A stretch of 64,000 nt of DNA from Aminomonas paucivorans DSM 12260. Lineage in GTDB: Bacteria; Synergistota; Synergistia; Synergistales; Synergistaceae. The notes below the pieces were generated by a model. It was not told the DNA's origin and made no database searches. It saw nothing but the letters and a program-made list of their open reading frames with translations. Below, one piece after another: positions 48,038 to 56,397 of the stretch (within the stretch, counting starts at the first letter, position 1; each line of letters starts with the position of its first letter). The position numbers were made by a program, and so were the translations under genes. The stretch is taken from the NCBI RefSeq assembly GCF_000165795.1, contig NZ_CM001022.1, forward strand, positions 1,240,001-1,304,000, given 5' to 3'.

Positions 48038-49968
48038 ACGCCCCGGGGGAGTTTCCCTTCGTCATCGGTACGGCGGGGCACATCGATCATGGCAAGACCG
48101 CCCTGGTGAAGGCCCTCACCGGGGTGGACTGTGACCGCCTCCGGGAGGAGAAGAAGCGGGGCATCACCATCGAACTGGGCTTCGCTCCCCTCATCCTGCC
48201 GGACGGCCGGGTGGTGAGCCTGGTGGACGTGCCGGGGCACGAACGGTTCATCCGCCAGATGGTGGCGGGAGCGGCGGGAATCGACGCGGCCCTCCTGGTG
48301 GTGGCCTCCGACGAGGGGATCATGCCCCAGTCCCGGGAGCACCTGGACATCCTGGGGCTTCTGGGGGTCCAGGACGGGTTGGTGGTGCTGACCAAGCGCG
48401 ACCTGGTGGAGGAGGACTTTCTCGCCATGGTGGAGGAAGACGTGGAGGCCTGCGTTCGGGGGACCTTCCTGGAGGGGCGGCCGGTCGTGCCAGTCTCCGC
48501 CTTCACCGGGGAGGGGTTGGAGGTGCTTCGGGAGGAGGTGGCCCGCCTGGTGGAACGGGGTGCTCCCCGGTCCCGCAAGGGGGCGTTCTTCCTGCCCATT
48601 GACCGGGCCTTCCCCATCTCCGGCTTCGGCACCGTGGTGACCGGGACGGCTTATCGAGGGTCTCTGAAGGAAGGGGAGGACGTGGAGATCCTGCCTCGGG
48701 GCGGGCGCTCCAAGGTCCGCAGTCTCCAGGTGCACGGGGACCGGGTGCCCGAGGCCACGGCGGGACAGAGGGTGGCGGTGAACATCCCCTCCGTATCCGT
48801 GGACTCCCTCGAGAGGGGGGATGTGTTGGCCGTCTCGGGGCGTTACCGGGAGACCTCCTGCCTGGAGGTGCGGCTGCGTCTCCTTCCCGGGGCCCCGGAG
48901 CCGGTACGCCACTGGCAACGCCTTCGGGTACACCTGGGAACCTCGGACGTGGTGGCTCGCGTGGGTTTTCTGGACCGCCTCCGCCTGAATCCCGGGGAGG
49001 AGGTCTGCGCCCAGCTGGTGGCGGAGGAGCCCGTGGCGGCGGTGCGGGGAGAGCACTTTGTGATCCGCTTCTACAGCCCTCTTCAGACCATCGGAGGAGG
49101 AGAGGTGCTCTTCGCCTACGGGGAAAAACCGCGAGGGGCACGTTCCCGAGAGGAACGACGCCGCTTTCTCGCTTCCCTGTGCGAGGCGAAAAACGACGGG
49201 GACCGGGTGGAGGCCTACCTGGACCTGGCGGGGTGCCTTCCCTTTACTCGCCTGGAGCAGGACCTCCAGTGCCTCTCCGGGGACCTCATGTCCCTGTTGC
49301 GGGAGCAGCAGGCAACTCGGGGATGGGTGGTCCTCTCCGGGGCAGACCCCCTGGTGCTCTCTCAGAGGAGGCACCGTGCCGCCAAGGAGGAACTGATCCG
49401 GCGACTGGAGGTCTTTCACGAGGAACACCCGGAACGGAAGGGGTTGCCCGTGGAGGAGGGTGTGGGAGCCCTCCTTCGGGGGGAACAGAAGGCCTACCGC
49501 GCCTGGGTCGAATCCCTCCACGCCCAGGGAGCCCTCGTCCTGGAGGAGGGGCGGATGCGCCTGCCCGGTTTCAACCCCGCCCGGGAAGGGGTGCAGGAAA
49601 CGGTGTCCCGGCTCCTGGAGTATGCCCAGTCCCGAGGCTTCCAGCTTCCGGAGCTGGCGGAGGCCCAAGAAGCCTTGGCTTTGGATGCGTCCCAGTTTCG
49701 GCGGGTCCTCCAGGTGGCCAAGGAGTCCGGAGAGGGACACATCCTCGCGGGAACCTTCTTCCTTTCCCGGGAGGTGGAGCGGCGTTTCTGGAGCCTTCTC
49801 GGGGGCATCGACGGGGAGATCACCGTGGCCACGGTGCGGGACGCCTCCGGAACGAGCCGGAAGTATTCCCTGCCCCTGCTGGAGCATTTCGATTCCCTGG
49901 GGGTCACCCGGCGGGTGCAGGACCGGAGGGTGCTGCTGAAACGCCCGCCAACACAAGACAATCCATGA
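48034..49968 (+). CDS. selB: Selenocysteine-specific elongation factor
   Basis: 644 residues. EF-Tu-like G domain: GTAGHIDHGKTALVKALTG, ERFIRQM after DVPGHE, and TKRDLV. It continues with the SelB domains II-III (IDRAFPISGFGTVVTGTAYRG) and four winged-helix units at the C-terminus (from about residue 385) that bind the SECIS hairpin. It delivers Sec-tRNA(Sec) to UGA. I saw no gene in this window whose reading requires an in-frame UGA. Confidence 0.98.
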   Translation: MNAPGEFPFVIGTAGHIDHGKTALVKALTGVDCDRLREEKKRGITIELGFAPLILPDGRVVSLVDVPGHERFIRQMVAGAAGIDAALLVVASDEGIMPQSREHLDILGLLGVQDGLVVLTKRDLVEEDFLAMVEEDVEACVRGTFLEGRPVVPVSAFTGEGLEVLREEVARLVERGAPRSRKGAFFLPIDRAFPISGFGTVVTGTAYRGSLKEGEDVEILPRGGRSKVRSLQVHGDRVPEATAGQRVAVNIPSVSVDSLERGDVLAVSGRYRETSCLEVRLRLLPGAPEPVRHWQRLRVHLGTSDVVARVGFLDRLRLNPGEEVCAQLVAEEPVAAVRGEHFVIRFYSPLQTIGGGEVLFAYGEKPRGARSREERRRFLASLCEAKNDGDRVEAYLDLAGCLPFTRLEQDLQCLSGDLMSLLREQQATRGWVVLSGADPLVLSQRRHRAAKEELIRRLEVFHEEHPERKGLPVEEGVGALLRGEQKAYRAWVESLHAQGALVLEEGRMRLPGFNPAREGVQETVSRLLEYAQSRGFQLPELAEAQEALALDASQFRRVLQVAKESGEGHILAGTFFLSREVERRFWSLLGGIDGEITVATVRDASGTSRKYSLPLLEHFDSLGVTRRVQDRRVLLKRPPTQDNP

Positions 49969-50007
49969 CAATTCGGTAAAGGTTTGCCGGGAATTGGGTG
50001 GAAACCC

Positions 50008-50036
50008 TTGCAAAGTTTCGACAAAGGGCGTAATAT
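50008..50036 (+). promoter_or_regulatory. Promoter for veg
   Basis: TTGCAA (50008-50013), 17 bases, TAATAT (50031-50036), about 31 bases from the veg ATG. Confidence 0.75.
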
Positions 50037-50067
50037 TCAGCCAATCTTTGCATCGGGAGTGACGCCC

Positions 50068-50313
50068 ATGGCACAATCTCTGAACACGATCCGGGAACTG
50101 GTCCTGCAGCATCGGGGATCGAAGGTCTCCTACCGATCAATGAACGGTCGTCGGAAGGTGGAGGAGCGTCAGGGGGTCATCGTCGAAGCTTACCCGTCTC
50201 TCTTTACGATGTACGTCGAGTCGCAGCATAGCACCGTGTCCTTCAGCTATGTGGACATCCTGACGAAGGAAGTGGTCTTGGAGCTGCTGCCGGGGCACGA
50301 AAAGCTACTTTAG
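50068..50313 (+). CDS. veg: Veg protein
   Basis: 81 residues from ATG 50068 (GGGAG nearby). The GRRKVEERQGVIVEAYPSLFTMYV core and SFSYVDILTKEVVLEL are the Veg pattern. In B. subtilis veg is a highly transcribed gene linked to biofilm control, just before ispE and purR; the same order is kept here. It starts its own strong transcript and is followed by a hairpin. Confidence 0.93.
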   Translation: MAQSLNTIRELVLQHRGSKVSYRSMNGRRKVEERQGVIVEAYPSLFTMYVESQHSTVSFSYVDILTKEVVLELLPGHEKLL

Positions 50314-50331
50314 CGGGATCCGGCAATCCTG

Positions 50332-50367
50332 GGGCGCCCTGGCTTCTCGCCAGGGCGCCCTTGCTGT
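50332..50367 (+). terminator. Hairpin after veg
   Basis: 12-bp stem GGGCGCCCTGGC / GCCAGGGCGCCC with loop TTCTC, followed by TTGCTGT. A strong hairpin with a weak U tract; it may only reduce read-through into ispE. Confidence 0.6.
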
Positions 50368-50384
50368 ATGGAGGAGGTTGGAAC

Positions 50385-51245
50385 GTGGAGTGGATCGAGC
50401 CGTGTCCTTTGAAGGTGAATCTCTGCCTGGGGGTCGGACACCTCCAGGCAGACGGTTACCATGAGGTGGAGACCCTTTTCTGGCGCCTTCCTTCCCCGGA
50501 AATATTGACGATACGCGAAATAAATGTAAATAATGTGAGGGACCGGATCTTCCGCTCCGGGGATCCCTTCGCGGGAGAACACCTGGTTCGTCGGGCACTG
50601 GATCTCCTTCGACGTCACGGGGCGGTCCTGCCCCCCCTGGAGATCGGCTGTTCCAAGGTGGTGCCCGCCGGGGGCGGTGTAGGCGGGGGAAGCGGCAACG
50701 CCGCGGCCCTGATCCGCTGGGCCCGACGGTATGGCTTTGCCTCCCTGCTCCCTGAGGAGACGGGGGAGTTGGGCAGCGACGTTCCCTTCCTGGCGGACGG
50801 GGCCCCGCTGGCCTGGGGAGGGGGGCGAGGCGAGCGGCTCCTGCCCCTGTCCCCGGGGGTACAGGCCAAGGGATTCCTCGTCTTTCCCCGGTGGGTGTCC
50901 TGCACCGCCGAGGCCTACGGGCGTCTGGACGCCCTGAGGGAGGCCTGCGGTTTGTCGCAGGAGTTGCCTGATCGAGAGGAGGGAGAACGCATCCTCTCGG
51001 ATCTGAGGGAACGACGGGTCGTGGGGTTGCTGCCCAACGACTTCGTCTCGGTGTCGGAGTCCCTCCACGGGGAGTACCGGGAAGCCTGGGCCCTGGCGGA
51101 GTGGGCGGGAGCCCTCGCCTGGGGGCTTTGCGGAAGCGGGAGCGGGTGGTTCGTGGTGTTGGATCCCCGGGCGGACGCGACCTCTCTGGGGCAAGTCCTG
51201 GGGAGGCTGTCCTGGGTGCGAAGGCTGGTGGCTTGGGAGGGTTGA
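50385..51245 (+). CDS. ispE: 4-(cytidine 5'-diphospho)-2-C-methyl-D-erythritol kinase
   Basis: 286 residues, GTG about 9 bases after GGAGGAGG. GHMP kinase: PLKVNLCLGVGHLQADGYHEVETLF at the N-terminus, ATP loop VPAGGGVGGGSGNAAALI, and CGSGSGWFVV in the C-terminal part. It is a step in MEP-pathway isoprenoid synthesis. It is the only isoprenoid gene in the window; its place before purR follows B. subtilis. Confidence 0.94.
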   Translation: MEWIEPCPLKVNLCLGVGHLQADGYHEVETLFWRLPSPEILTIREINVNNVRDRIFRSGDPFAGEHLVRRALDLLRRHGAVLPPLEIGCSKVVPAGGGVGGGSGNAAALIRWARRYGFASLLPEETGELGSDVPFLADGAPLAWGGGRGERLLPLSPGVQAKGFLVFPRWVSCTAEAYGRLDALREACGLSQELPDREEGERILSDLRERRVVGLLPNDFVSVSESLHGEYREAWALAEWAGALAWGLCGSGSGWFVVLDPRADATSLGQVLGRLSWVRRLVAWEG

Positions 51246-51247
51246 GG

Positions 51248-52048
51248 ATGAGAGGGCAACGGACGGAGCGCCTGGTCCGCATGGCTTCGAGGTTTCTCTT
51301 GGGACCGTCTCGCCAAGTGTCCCTGACGGAGCTGGCGGGGGATTTCGAGGTCTCCAAGACCGTGGTGAGCGACGATGTGGAGATCATCGACGGGGCCTTC
51401 GCGGAGGAGGGCCTCGGGCGGATCCTGGTGGATCGGGGACGCTGCGGGGGGGCACATTTTGTCCCCCAGGTTCGGGAGGAGGTCCGGTCCCGCTGGCTGG
51501 AGAACCTGGCGGGCATTCTGTCCGATCCCGAGCGGCTCCTGGCAGGGGGGTTGGTATACTACAGCGATCTCATCTTTGACCCCCGTTTCGCCTCCTCCCT
51601 GGGGTTCATCATGGCGTCCCGTTTTTCCGACGTGAAGCCCGACGTGGTGATGACCTCGGAGGTGAAGGGCATCCCCGTGGCTCTCTTCGCCGCCCACGCC
51701 CTGGGGGTGCCCCTGGCGGTGTGCCGTTTCCGCAATCGCCCCAGCGACGGGCCCGCCGTGGCGGTGCACTTTCCCACGGGGGCGGGGGACGTGCGGACCA
51801 TGTACATGGGGACCCGGCAGCTGAGCCGGGGGAAGAAGGTCCTGGTGGTGGACGACTACATGCGCGGGGGCAGCACCGCCGCGGGGATGCTCCTGGTGGC
51901 TCGGGAGTTCGGGGCGGAGGTGGCGGGCGTAGGGGTCTTCATCGCCGCTGCGGAGCCCCGCCAGAAGGCCGTCCCCCAATACCGCTCCCTGCTCACCCTT
52001 TCCCAGGGGCAGGGGCGCATGAACGTGGAGGTAACACCCGCCAACTGA
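51248..52048 (+). CDS. purR: Gram-positive-type purine operon repressor
   Basis: 266 residues. N-terminal winged helix (ELAGDFEVSKTVVSDDVEIID), then a phosphoribosyltransferase-like domain with the PRPP loop VLVVDDYMRGGSTAAGM. In B. subtilis PurR binds PurBox pairs and is released by PRPP. The likely target, the pur operon, is about 16 kb away on the other strand; I found no clear PurBox beside purC. ATG is 3 bases after the ispE stop. Confidence 0.93.
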   Translation: MRGQRTERLVRMASRFLLGPSRQVSLTELAGDFEVSKTVVSDDVEIIDGAFAEEGLGRILVDRGRCGGAHFVPQVREEVRSRWLENLAGILSDPERLLAGGLVYYSDLIFDPRFASSLGFIMASRFSDVKPDVVMTSEVKGIPVALFAAHALGVPLAVCRFRNRPSDGPAVAVHFPTGAGDVRTMYMGTRQLSRGKKVLVVDDYMRGGSTAAGMLLVAREFGAEVAGVGVFIAAAEPRQKAVPQYRSLLTLSQGQGRMNVEVTPAN

Positions 52049-52073
52049 GGAAGACATGATGTATGCATCCCGT

Positions 52074-52102
52074 TTGACCGATGGAGTCCCTTGAATTAGA
52101 AT
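52074..52102 (+). promoter_or_regulatory. Promoter for the ferredoxin gene
   Basis: TTGACC (52074-52079), 17 bases, TAGAAT (52097-52102), about 30 bases from the ATG. Confidence 0.72.
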
Positions 52103-52122
52103 CGGGCCTTGGGAGGAGGTGA

Positions 52123-52314
<192 letters not shown>

Positions 52315-52372
52315 CCCGGCCGTCCCGACGGTGCGGGGACGGGTGGGGACCATGTCCGAGGAAGTCGCGTCC

Positions 52373-52449
52373 GGGCCCATAGCTCAATTGGTTAGAGCCA
52401 CCGGCTCATAACCGGAAGGTCCCTGGTTCGATCCCAGGTGGGCCCACCA
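52373..52449 (+). tRNA. tRNA-Met(CAT)
   Basis: 77 bases with encoded CCA. Acceptor GGGCCCA pairs with TGGGCCC; the anticodon loop CTCATAA gives CAT. The T arm is CCTGGTTCGATCCCAGG. Elongator Met is most likely; a lysidine-modified Ile2 tRNA cannot be excluded from sequence alone. The outermost anticodon-stem pair (A-A) is mismatched. Confidence 0.93.
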
Positions 52450-52462
52450 GACCGGAAGATAG

Positions 52463-52497
52463 GGGAAAGCCACCTTCGGGTGGCTTTCCCGTTTTTT
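52463..52497 (+). terminator. Rho-independent terminator after tRNA-Met
   Basis: Stem GGGAAAGCCACC / GGTGGCTTTCCC with a TTCG tetraloop, then GTTTTTT. Confidence 0.95.
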
Positions 52498-52509
52498 GAG
52501 GAAGGGGGG

Positions 52510-53328
52510 ATGAATGTGAGGATCGACGAATGGGTGCGGCGTGTCGAGGCGTCCCTGCCCCCCAGTTGGTGCGCCTCCTGGGACAATGCGGGGCTCCTGG
52601 TGGCGAGGCGTGGGGGCGAACTGGCCCGAGTGGCGGTGGCCCTGGAGGCCACCCCGGAGACGGTGGAAGCAGCCCATCTGCGGGGATGCGGCCTCCTGGC
52701 GGTGCACCACCCGATCCTTTTCCGCCCCCTTCGTCGGATCCTGTACCCTTCCCCGCAGGCGGATCCGCTGCTTGCGGCGGTGGCGGGAGACGTGGCGATC
52801 TACGCTGCCCACACCAACTGGGACGTCTCTCCCGAGGGTACCAACGTCTGTCTGGCCCGAAAACTGGGTCTGGAGAACCTGGTCCCCCTGGAGCTTCAGC
52901 CAGGGGCCTGGGGCCTGGGAGCCTTGGGATCCCTTCCCGCTCCCGTCTCGGGGATGGAGGTCCTCCGCTCCCTGTCCCGTCTCTGGGGGGTCACGTGGGT
53001 GCGGGGACTGGGGGGCCTGGATCGTCCCGTCTCCCGGGTTGCCCTGTGCGGGGGGTCCGGGGGAGATCTGTGGGAAGAGGCGAGGGCCCAGGGGGCGGAG
53101 CTTTTTCTAACCGCCGACATGGGGTACCATCTGCAATTGGACGCGGTTCGGTCGGGGCTGGCTCTGGGGGTCCTGGACCACGGCGAGATGGAACGGGCCA
53201 GCATGGAGGGTTTTGCCCGTTTCCTGGAAAACCGAGGGGGGCTTCCCGTGTCCCTACTGGTCGAACCGCAGGATCCCGCCCGATTCGTGTTTGCGGATCG
53301 GGTCATCAGCCGAGGTGAGGTCGAGTGA
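52510..53328 (+). CDS. Nif3-like protein (GTP cyclohydrolase 1 type 2 homolog)
   Basis: 272 residues. The Nif3 pattern is WDNAGLLV, LAVHHPILFRP, IYAAHTNWDVSPEGTN, FLTADMGYHLQLDA and VLDHGEMER (metal-binding His and Glu). It is a short Nif3 without the central PII-like insert of YqfO. Biological role is not settled. Its GTGA overlap with trpS links the two. Confidence 0.9.
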   Translation: MNVRIDEWVRRVEASLPPSWCASWDNAGLLVARRGGELARVAVALEATPETVEAAHLRGCGLLAVHHPILFRPLRRILYPSPQADPLLAAVAGDVAIYAAHTNWDVSPEGTNVCLARKLGLENLVPLELQPGAWGLGALGSLPAPVSGMEVLRSLSRLWGVTWVRGLGGLDRPVSRVALCGGSGGDLWEEARAQGAELFLTADMGYHLQLDAVRSGLALGVLDHGEMERASMEGFARFLENRGGLPVSLLVEPQDPARFVFADRVISRGEVE

Positions 53329-54314
53329 ATCAGCGTGTGTTCAGCGGAATGAGGCCGACGGGGAAGCTGCATCTGGGGCATATGGCCGGAGCCCTGATCA
53401 ACTGGGTCAAGCTCCAGGACGATCACGAGTGCTACTACAGCATTGTGGACTGGCACGCCCTCATGTCGGACTATGCGGACAGCAGCAGACTTCGGGACAA
53501 CTGCCGGGAGATCCTCCTGGACTGGCTGGCGGTGGGGTTGGACCCGGAGAAGTGCACCATCTTCGTGCAGTCCCACGTGCTCCAGCACGCGGAGTTGAGC
53601 CTGGCCCTTTCCATGGTCACCCCCCTGGGCTGGCTGGAGCGCTGTCCCACCTACAAGGAGCAGATCCTGAACCTGCAGAACAAGGATCTCTCCACCTACG
53701 CTTTTCTCGGGTACCCGGTGCTCATGGCTGCGGACATCCTGCTCTACAAGGCGGGGCAGGTCCCGGTGGGGGTGGATCAGTCCGCCCATCTGGAGTTGAG
53801 TCGGGAACTGGCCCGGCGGTTCAACCAGTTCTTCGGGGAGGTCTTCCCGGAACCTCAGGCCCTGCTCACCCCCAACCCCAAGATGCCCGGAACCGACGGC
53901 CGGAAGATGAGCAAATCCTACGGAAACTCCCTGAACATCGCCGACGAGCCCAAGGAACTGTGGGAGAAGCTGCGTCCCATGGTGACGGACCCCGCCCGGT
54001 ATCGCCGCTCCGACCCCGGAGATCCGGACAAGTGTCCCGTGTGGGACCTGCACCGGTTCTTCAATCAGGACCTGGAGGAACGAAAGGAACTGGAGCAGGG
54101 GTGTCGCAACGCGGGCATCGGCTGCGTGGACTGCAAGAAGAAGCTCTTCGTCCACGTGGAGAAGATGATGGTGCCCATCCAGGAGAGGCGACGCGCCTTT
54201 GCGGCCCGGGAGGAGACCCTGACGGACATCCTGCGGCACGGGGCGGACCGGGCACGGGGGACGGCGGCAGCCACCATGGAGGAAGTGTACCGGGCCATTG
54301 GCTTCTACCGCTGA
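53325..54314 (+). CDS. trpS: Tryptophanyl-tRNA synthetase with an Fe-S-type Cys motif
   Basis: 329 residues, GTG start. Class Ic synthetase: GMRPTGKLHLGHM holds the HIGH-equivalent HLGH, and KMSKSYGN the KMSKS loop. Cys237, 260, 267 and 270 follow C-x22-C-x6-C-x2-C, the spacing and almost the numbering of the [4Fe-4S] site of Thermotoga maritima TrpRS, near the anticodon-binding region. It charges tRNA-Trp. Overlaps nif3 and scpA. Confidence 0.97.
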   Translation: MNQRVFSGMRPTGKLHLGHMAGALINWVKLQDDHECYYSIVDWHALMSDYADSSRLRDNCREILLDWLAVGLDPEKCTIFVQSHVLQHAELSLALSMVTPLGWLERCPTYKEQILNLQNKDLSTYAFLGYPVLMAADILLYKAGQVPVGVDQSAHLELSRELARRFNQFFGEVFPEPQALLTPNPKMPGTDGRKMSKSYGNSLNIADEPKELWEKLRPMVTDPARYRRSDPGDPDKCPVWDLHRFFNQDLEERKELEQGCRNAGIGCVDCKKKLFVHVEKMMVPIQERRRAFAAREETLTDILRHGADRARGTAAATMEEVYRAIGFYR

Positions 54315-55059
54315 GGCCCCTCCGGAGGTCCGGGGCCCGGAATCCTTCGAGGTTCGCCTCGACGCTTTCTCCGGCCCCCTGGACCTTCTCTGCCACCTGG
54401 CGGAGAGCCGACAACTCGACGCGGCGAAGCTCCCCCTTTCCGCGCTGTTGGAGCAGTACCTCCAGTTTCTCCTGCGCACCGAACGGGTTTCCTTGATGGA
54501 GATGGCGGAGTTCTTCTCCCTGGCCAGCCGTCTCCTCCTCTCGAAGCTGCGGGCCCTCTTCCCCTCCCTGGGAGAAGAGACGGAGGAAGGGGGAGAGGAT
54601 GAACCCTTCGAGGAAATCTCCTTGGAGGAGTCCCTGGTGCGATACCGTCCCCTGCGCAACGCCGCAGCCTGGCTTGCGGATCGGCAGCGGGAGCGGGAGC
54701 GCTGTTTCGTGCGCCACGGGGAGGAAGGCCCCCCTTGGTTCGACCTGGGGGACCTGTATGCCCTGGCCCAGGTGTGGTGGCGTCTGGTGGAGGAGCGTTC
54801 CCGGGACTCCGCCGGGGGGGAGGAATGGTCGGAGGAGCTGGTGGACGGGGCCCCGGAGGAGCAGTGGGTGGAGGAGCGCATGGAGGAACTGCAGCGTCTC
54901 CTGGCCCTGGGCCCCACGTCCCTGCGGGCGCTGCTTCCCGGAGGGGCGAGGGGGGCGCTGGTGGTCACGCTTCTGGCTCTTCTGGAACTGTCCCGCCTGG
55001 GTCTGGTGACCCTCAGGCAGGAGGAACCCTTTGCGGATCTCGCCCTCTGCCTCCGCTGA
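54298..55059 (+). CDS. scpA: Segregation and condensation protein A
   Basis: 253 residues from TTG 54298, inside the end of trpS. Kleisin N-terminal signature FEVRLDAFSGPLDLLCHLAE, then VSLMEMAEFFSLASRLLLSKL, and a C-terminal winged helix (ARGALVVTLLALLELSRLGLVTLRQ) that binds the SMC head. It forms SMC-ScpAB. Overlaps scpB by 29 bases. Confidence 0.95.
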   Translation: MASTAEAPPEVRGPESFEVRLDAFSGPLDLLCHLAESRQLDAAKLPLSALLEQYLQFLLRTERVSLMEMAEFFSLASRLLLSKLRALFPSLGEETEEGGEDEPFEEISLEESLVRYRPLRNAAAWLADRQRERERCFVRHGEEGPPWFDLGDLYALAQVWWRLVEERSRDSAGGEEWSEELVDGAPEEQWVEERMEELQRLLALGPTSLRALLPGGARGALVVTLLALLELSRLGLVTLRQEEPFADLALCLR

Positions 55060-55633
55060 GCCCCTGGGGCTGGTGGATAGGCAGGTGGAGGCGCTCCTCT
55101 TCGTCTCCTCCACTCCCCTGGAGGTGGGGGAGCTGGCGGGCTTCCTGGGTCTTTCGGCCTCGGCGATCCGCCAGAGCCTGGAGCGGTTGAAGGATCACTA
55201 CGCCACGGGGCACGGGCTGGTGCTTCTGGGCCTGGCGGGGGGGTGGCAGCTGGCCACCGCGCCGGATCTGGGGGACCTGGTGGCGAACTTTCGGGACACC
55301 GCCCAGAGCCAGAGGGTGCGTTTGAGCCGCGCGGCGGTGGAGACCCTGGCAGCGGTGGCCTACCACCAGCCCGTGACCCGGGCGGAGGTGGAGGAGCTTC
55401 GGGGGGTTCGGTGCGACCGGGTGCTGGAGACCCTCCTGCGCCACGGCCTGGTGCGGGTGGCGGGGCGACGCAAGAGCACCGGGACCCCCCTGCTCTACCG
55501 CACCACGTCCCGATTCCTGGAGCTTTTCGGCCTGGGGGGGCTGGGAGAACTGCCTTCCCTGGAGGACCTGCAGGACGTGCTGCCTCCCGAGGCAGGCGGG
55601 GAGACGGACCCTTCGGAGGAGGAAAGCCCATGA
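55031..55633 (+). CDS. scpB: Segregation and condensation protein B
   Basis: 200 residues from TTG 55031, six bases after AGGAGG. Two winged-helix domains: VEALLFVSSTPLEVGELAGFLG, and AAVETLAAVAYHQPVTRAEVEELRGV, typical of ScpB. It dimerises on ScpA. The ATGA overlap with rluB is the common order. Confidence 0.95.
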   Translation: MRISPSASAEPLGLVDRQVEALLFVSSTPLEVGELAGFLGLSASAIRQSLERLKDHYATGHGLVLLGLAGGWQLATAPDLGDLVANFRDTAQSQRVRLSRAAVETLAAVAYHQPVTRAEVEELRGVRCDRVLETLLRHGLVRVAGRRKSTGTPLLYRTTSRFLELFGLGGLGELPSLEDLQDVLPPEAGGETDPSEEESP

Positions 55634-56358
55634 GCGAGGATTCCCAGCGCCTGAACCAGTACCTGGCACGCTGCGGCGTGGCCTCCCGACGGAAGGCGGA
55701 GGCTCTGATCCTGGGAGGGCGGGTTCGGCTCAACGGGTGCGTCGTCCTGGACCTGGCGGTCCGGGTGCAGGGAGAGGATCGGGTGGAGGTGGACGGGGAG
55801 CCTGTCCTGCCCCGGGTTGCCCTGTATCTGGTCCTCCACAAGCCCCGGGGGGTCCTCTCGGCGGTGGAGGATCGCAGGGAGCAGACGGTGGTGGACCTGC
55901 TGCCCTCCCGATTCCGCCCGGAGCGTCCCTTTCCCGTGGGGCGGCTGGACAAGGACAGCGAAGGTCTTCTTCTCCTCACCAACGACGGGGATTTTGCCCA
56001 ACGGTTGCTGCACCCTAGCGCGGGGATCGTGAAGAGCTACGAAGTCCAGCTGGACCGCCCCCTGGCTCCGGAGCATCGGGAGAGGATGCTGGAGGGACTC
56101 TGGTCCGAGGGGGAGTTCCTGCGTCCCCTGTCCATCCGGTCCCTGGGGGTTCCGGATCGTCGCTGGACGGTCTTCGATCTGGTGGAGGGAAAGAAGCGGG
56201 AAATCCGCCGTCTGGCGGCCCTGTTCGAGTATGGGGTCCTCCGGCTGATCCGCAGGAGGGTGGGAAAGCTGGAACTGCGTCGCCTGGAAACCGGGGTGGC
56301 CCAGGAGCTTTCCGGGGAGGCACTCTGGCGTCAGATTCTATCGGGTGGTATCGTATAG
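55630..56358 (+). CDS. rluB: RluB/RsuA-family pseudouridine synthase
   Basis: 242 residues. S4 domain (RLNQYLARCGVASRRKAEALILGGRVRLNG), then the catalytic Asp in VGRLDKDSEGLLLLTNDGDFA and the GKKREIRRL motif. It likely modifies 23S rRNA helix 93 (RluB, next to scpB in many genomes), but RsuA-type specificity cannot be excluded. Confidence 0.93.
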   Translation: MSEDSQRLNQYLARCGVASRRKAEALILGGRVRLNGCVVLDLAVRVQGEDRVEVDGEPVLPRVALYLVLHKPRGVLSAVEDRREQTVVDLLPSRFRPERPFPVGRLDKDSEGLLLLTNDGDFAQRLLHPSAGIVKSYEVQLDRPLAPEHRERMLEGLWSEGEFLRPLSIRSLGVPDRRWTVFDLVEGKKREIRRLAALFEYGVLRLIRRRVGKLELRRLETGVAQELSGEALWRQILSGGIV

Positions 56359-56397
56359 CCTAGATTGCCGGGCGGGGAGGACCGCAGGAGGGATGTC

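Noticed and set aside
46021-49968. Selenoprotein with in-frame TGA
   Set aside because: All genes read through to normal-length products without requiring an internal TGA.
47521-50112. 863-residue minus-strand frame
   Set aside because: Antisense to selA, selB and the veg promoter region, with no recognisable domain.
52373-52449. tRNA-Sec (selC) after selB
   Set aside because: The tRNA is an ordinary 77-base tRNA with a CAT anticodon; no 90-plus-base tRNA with TCA anticodon was seen near selB.
52896-55982. 1028-residue minus-strand frame
   Set aside because: Opposite trpS, scpA, scpB and rluB, which are all clear; composition is typical of a shadow frame.
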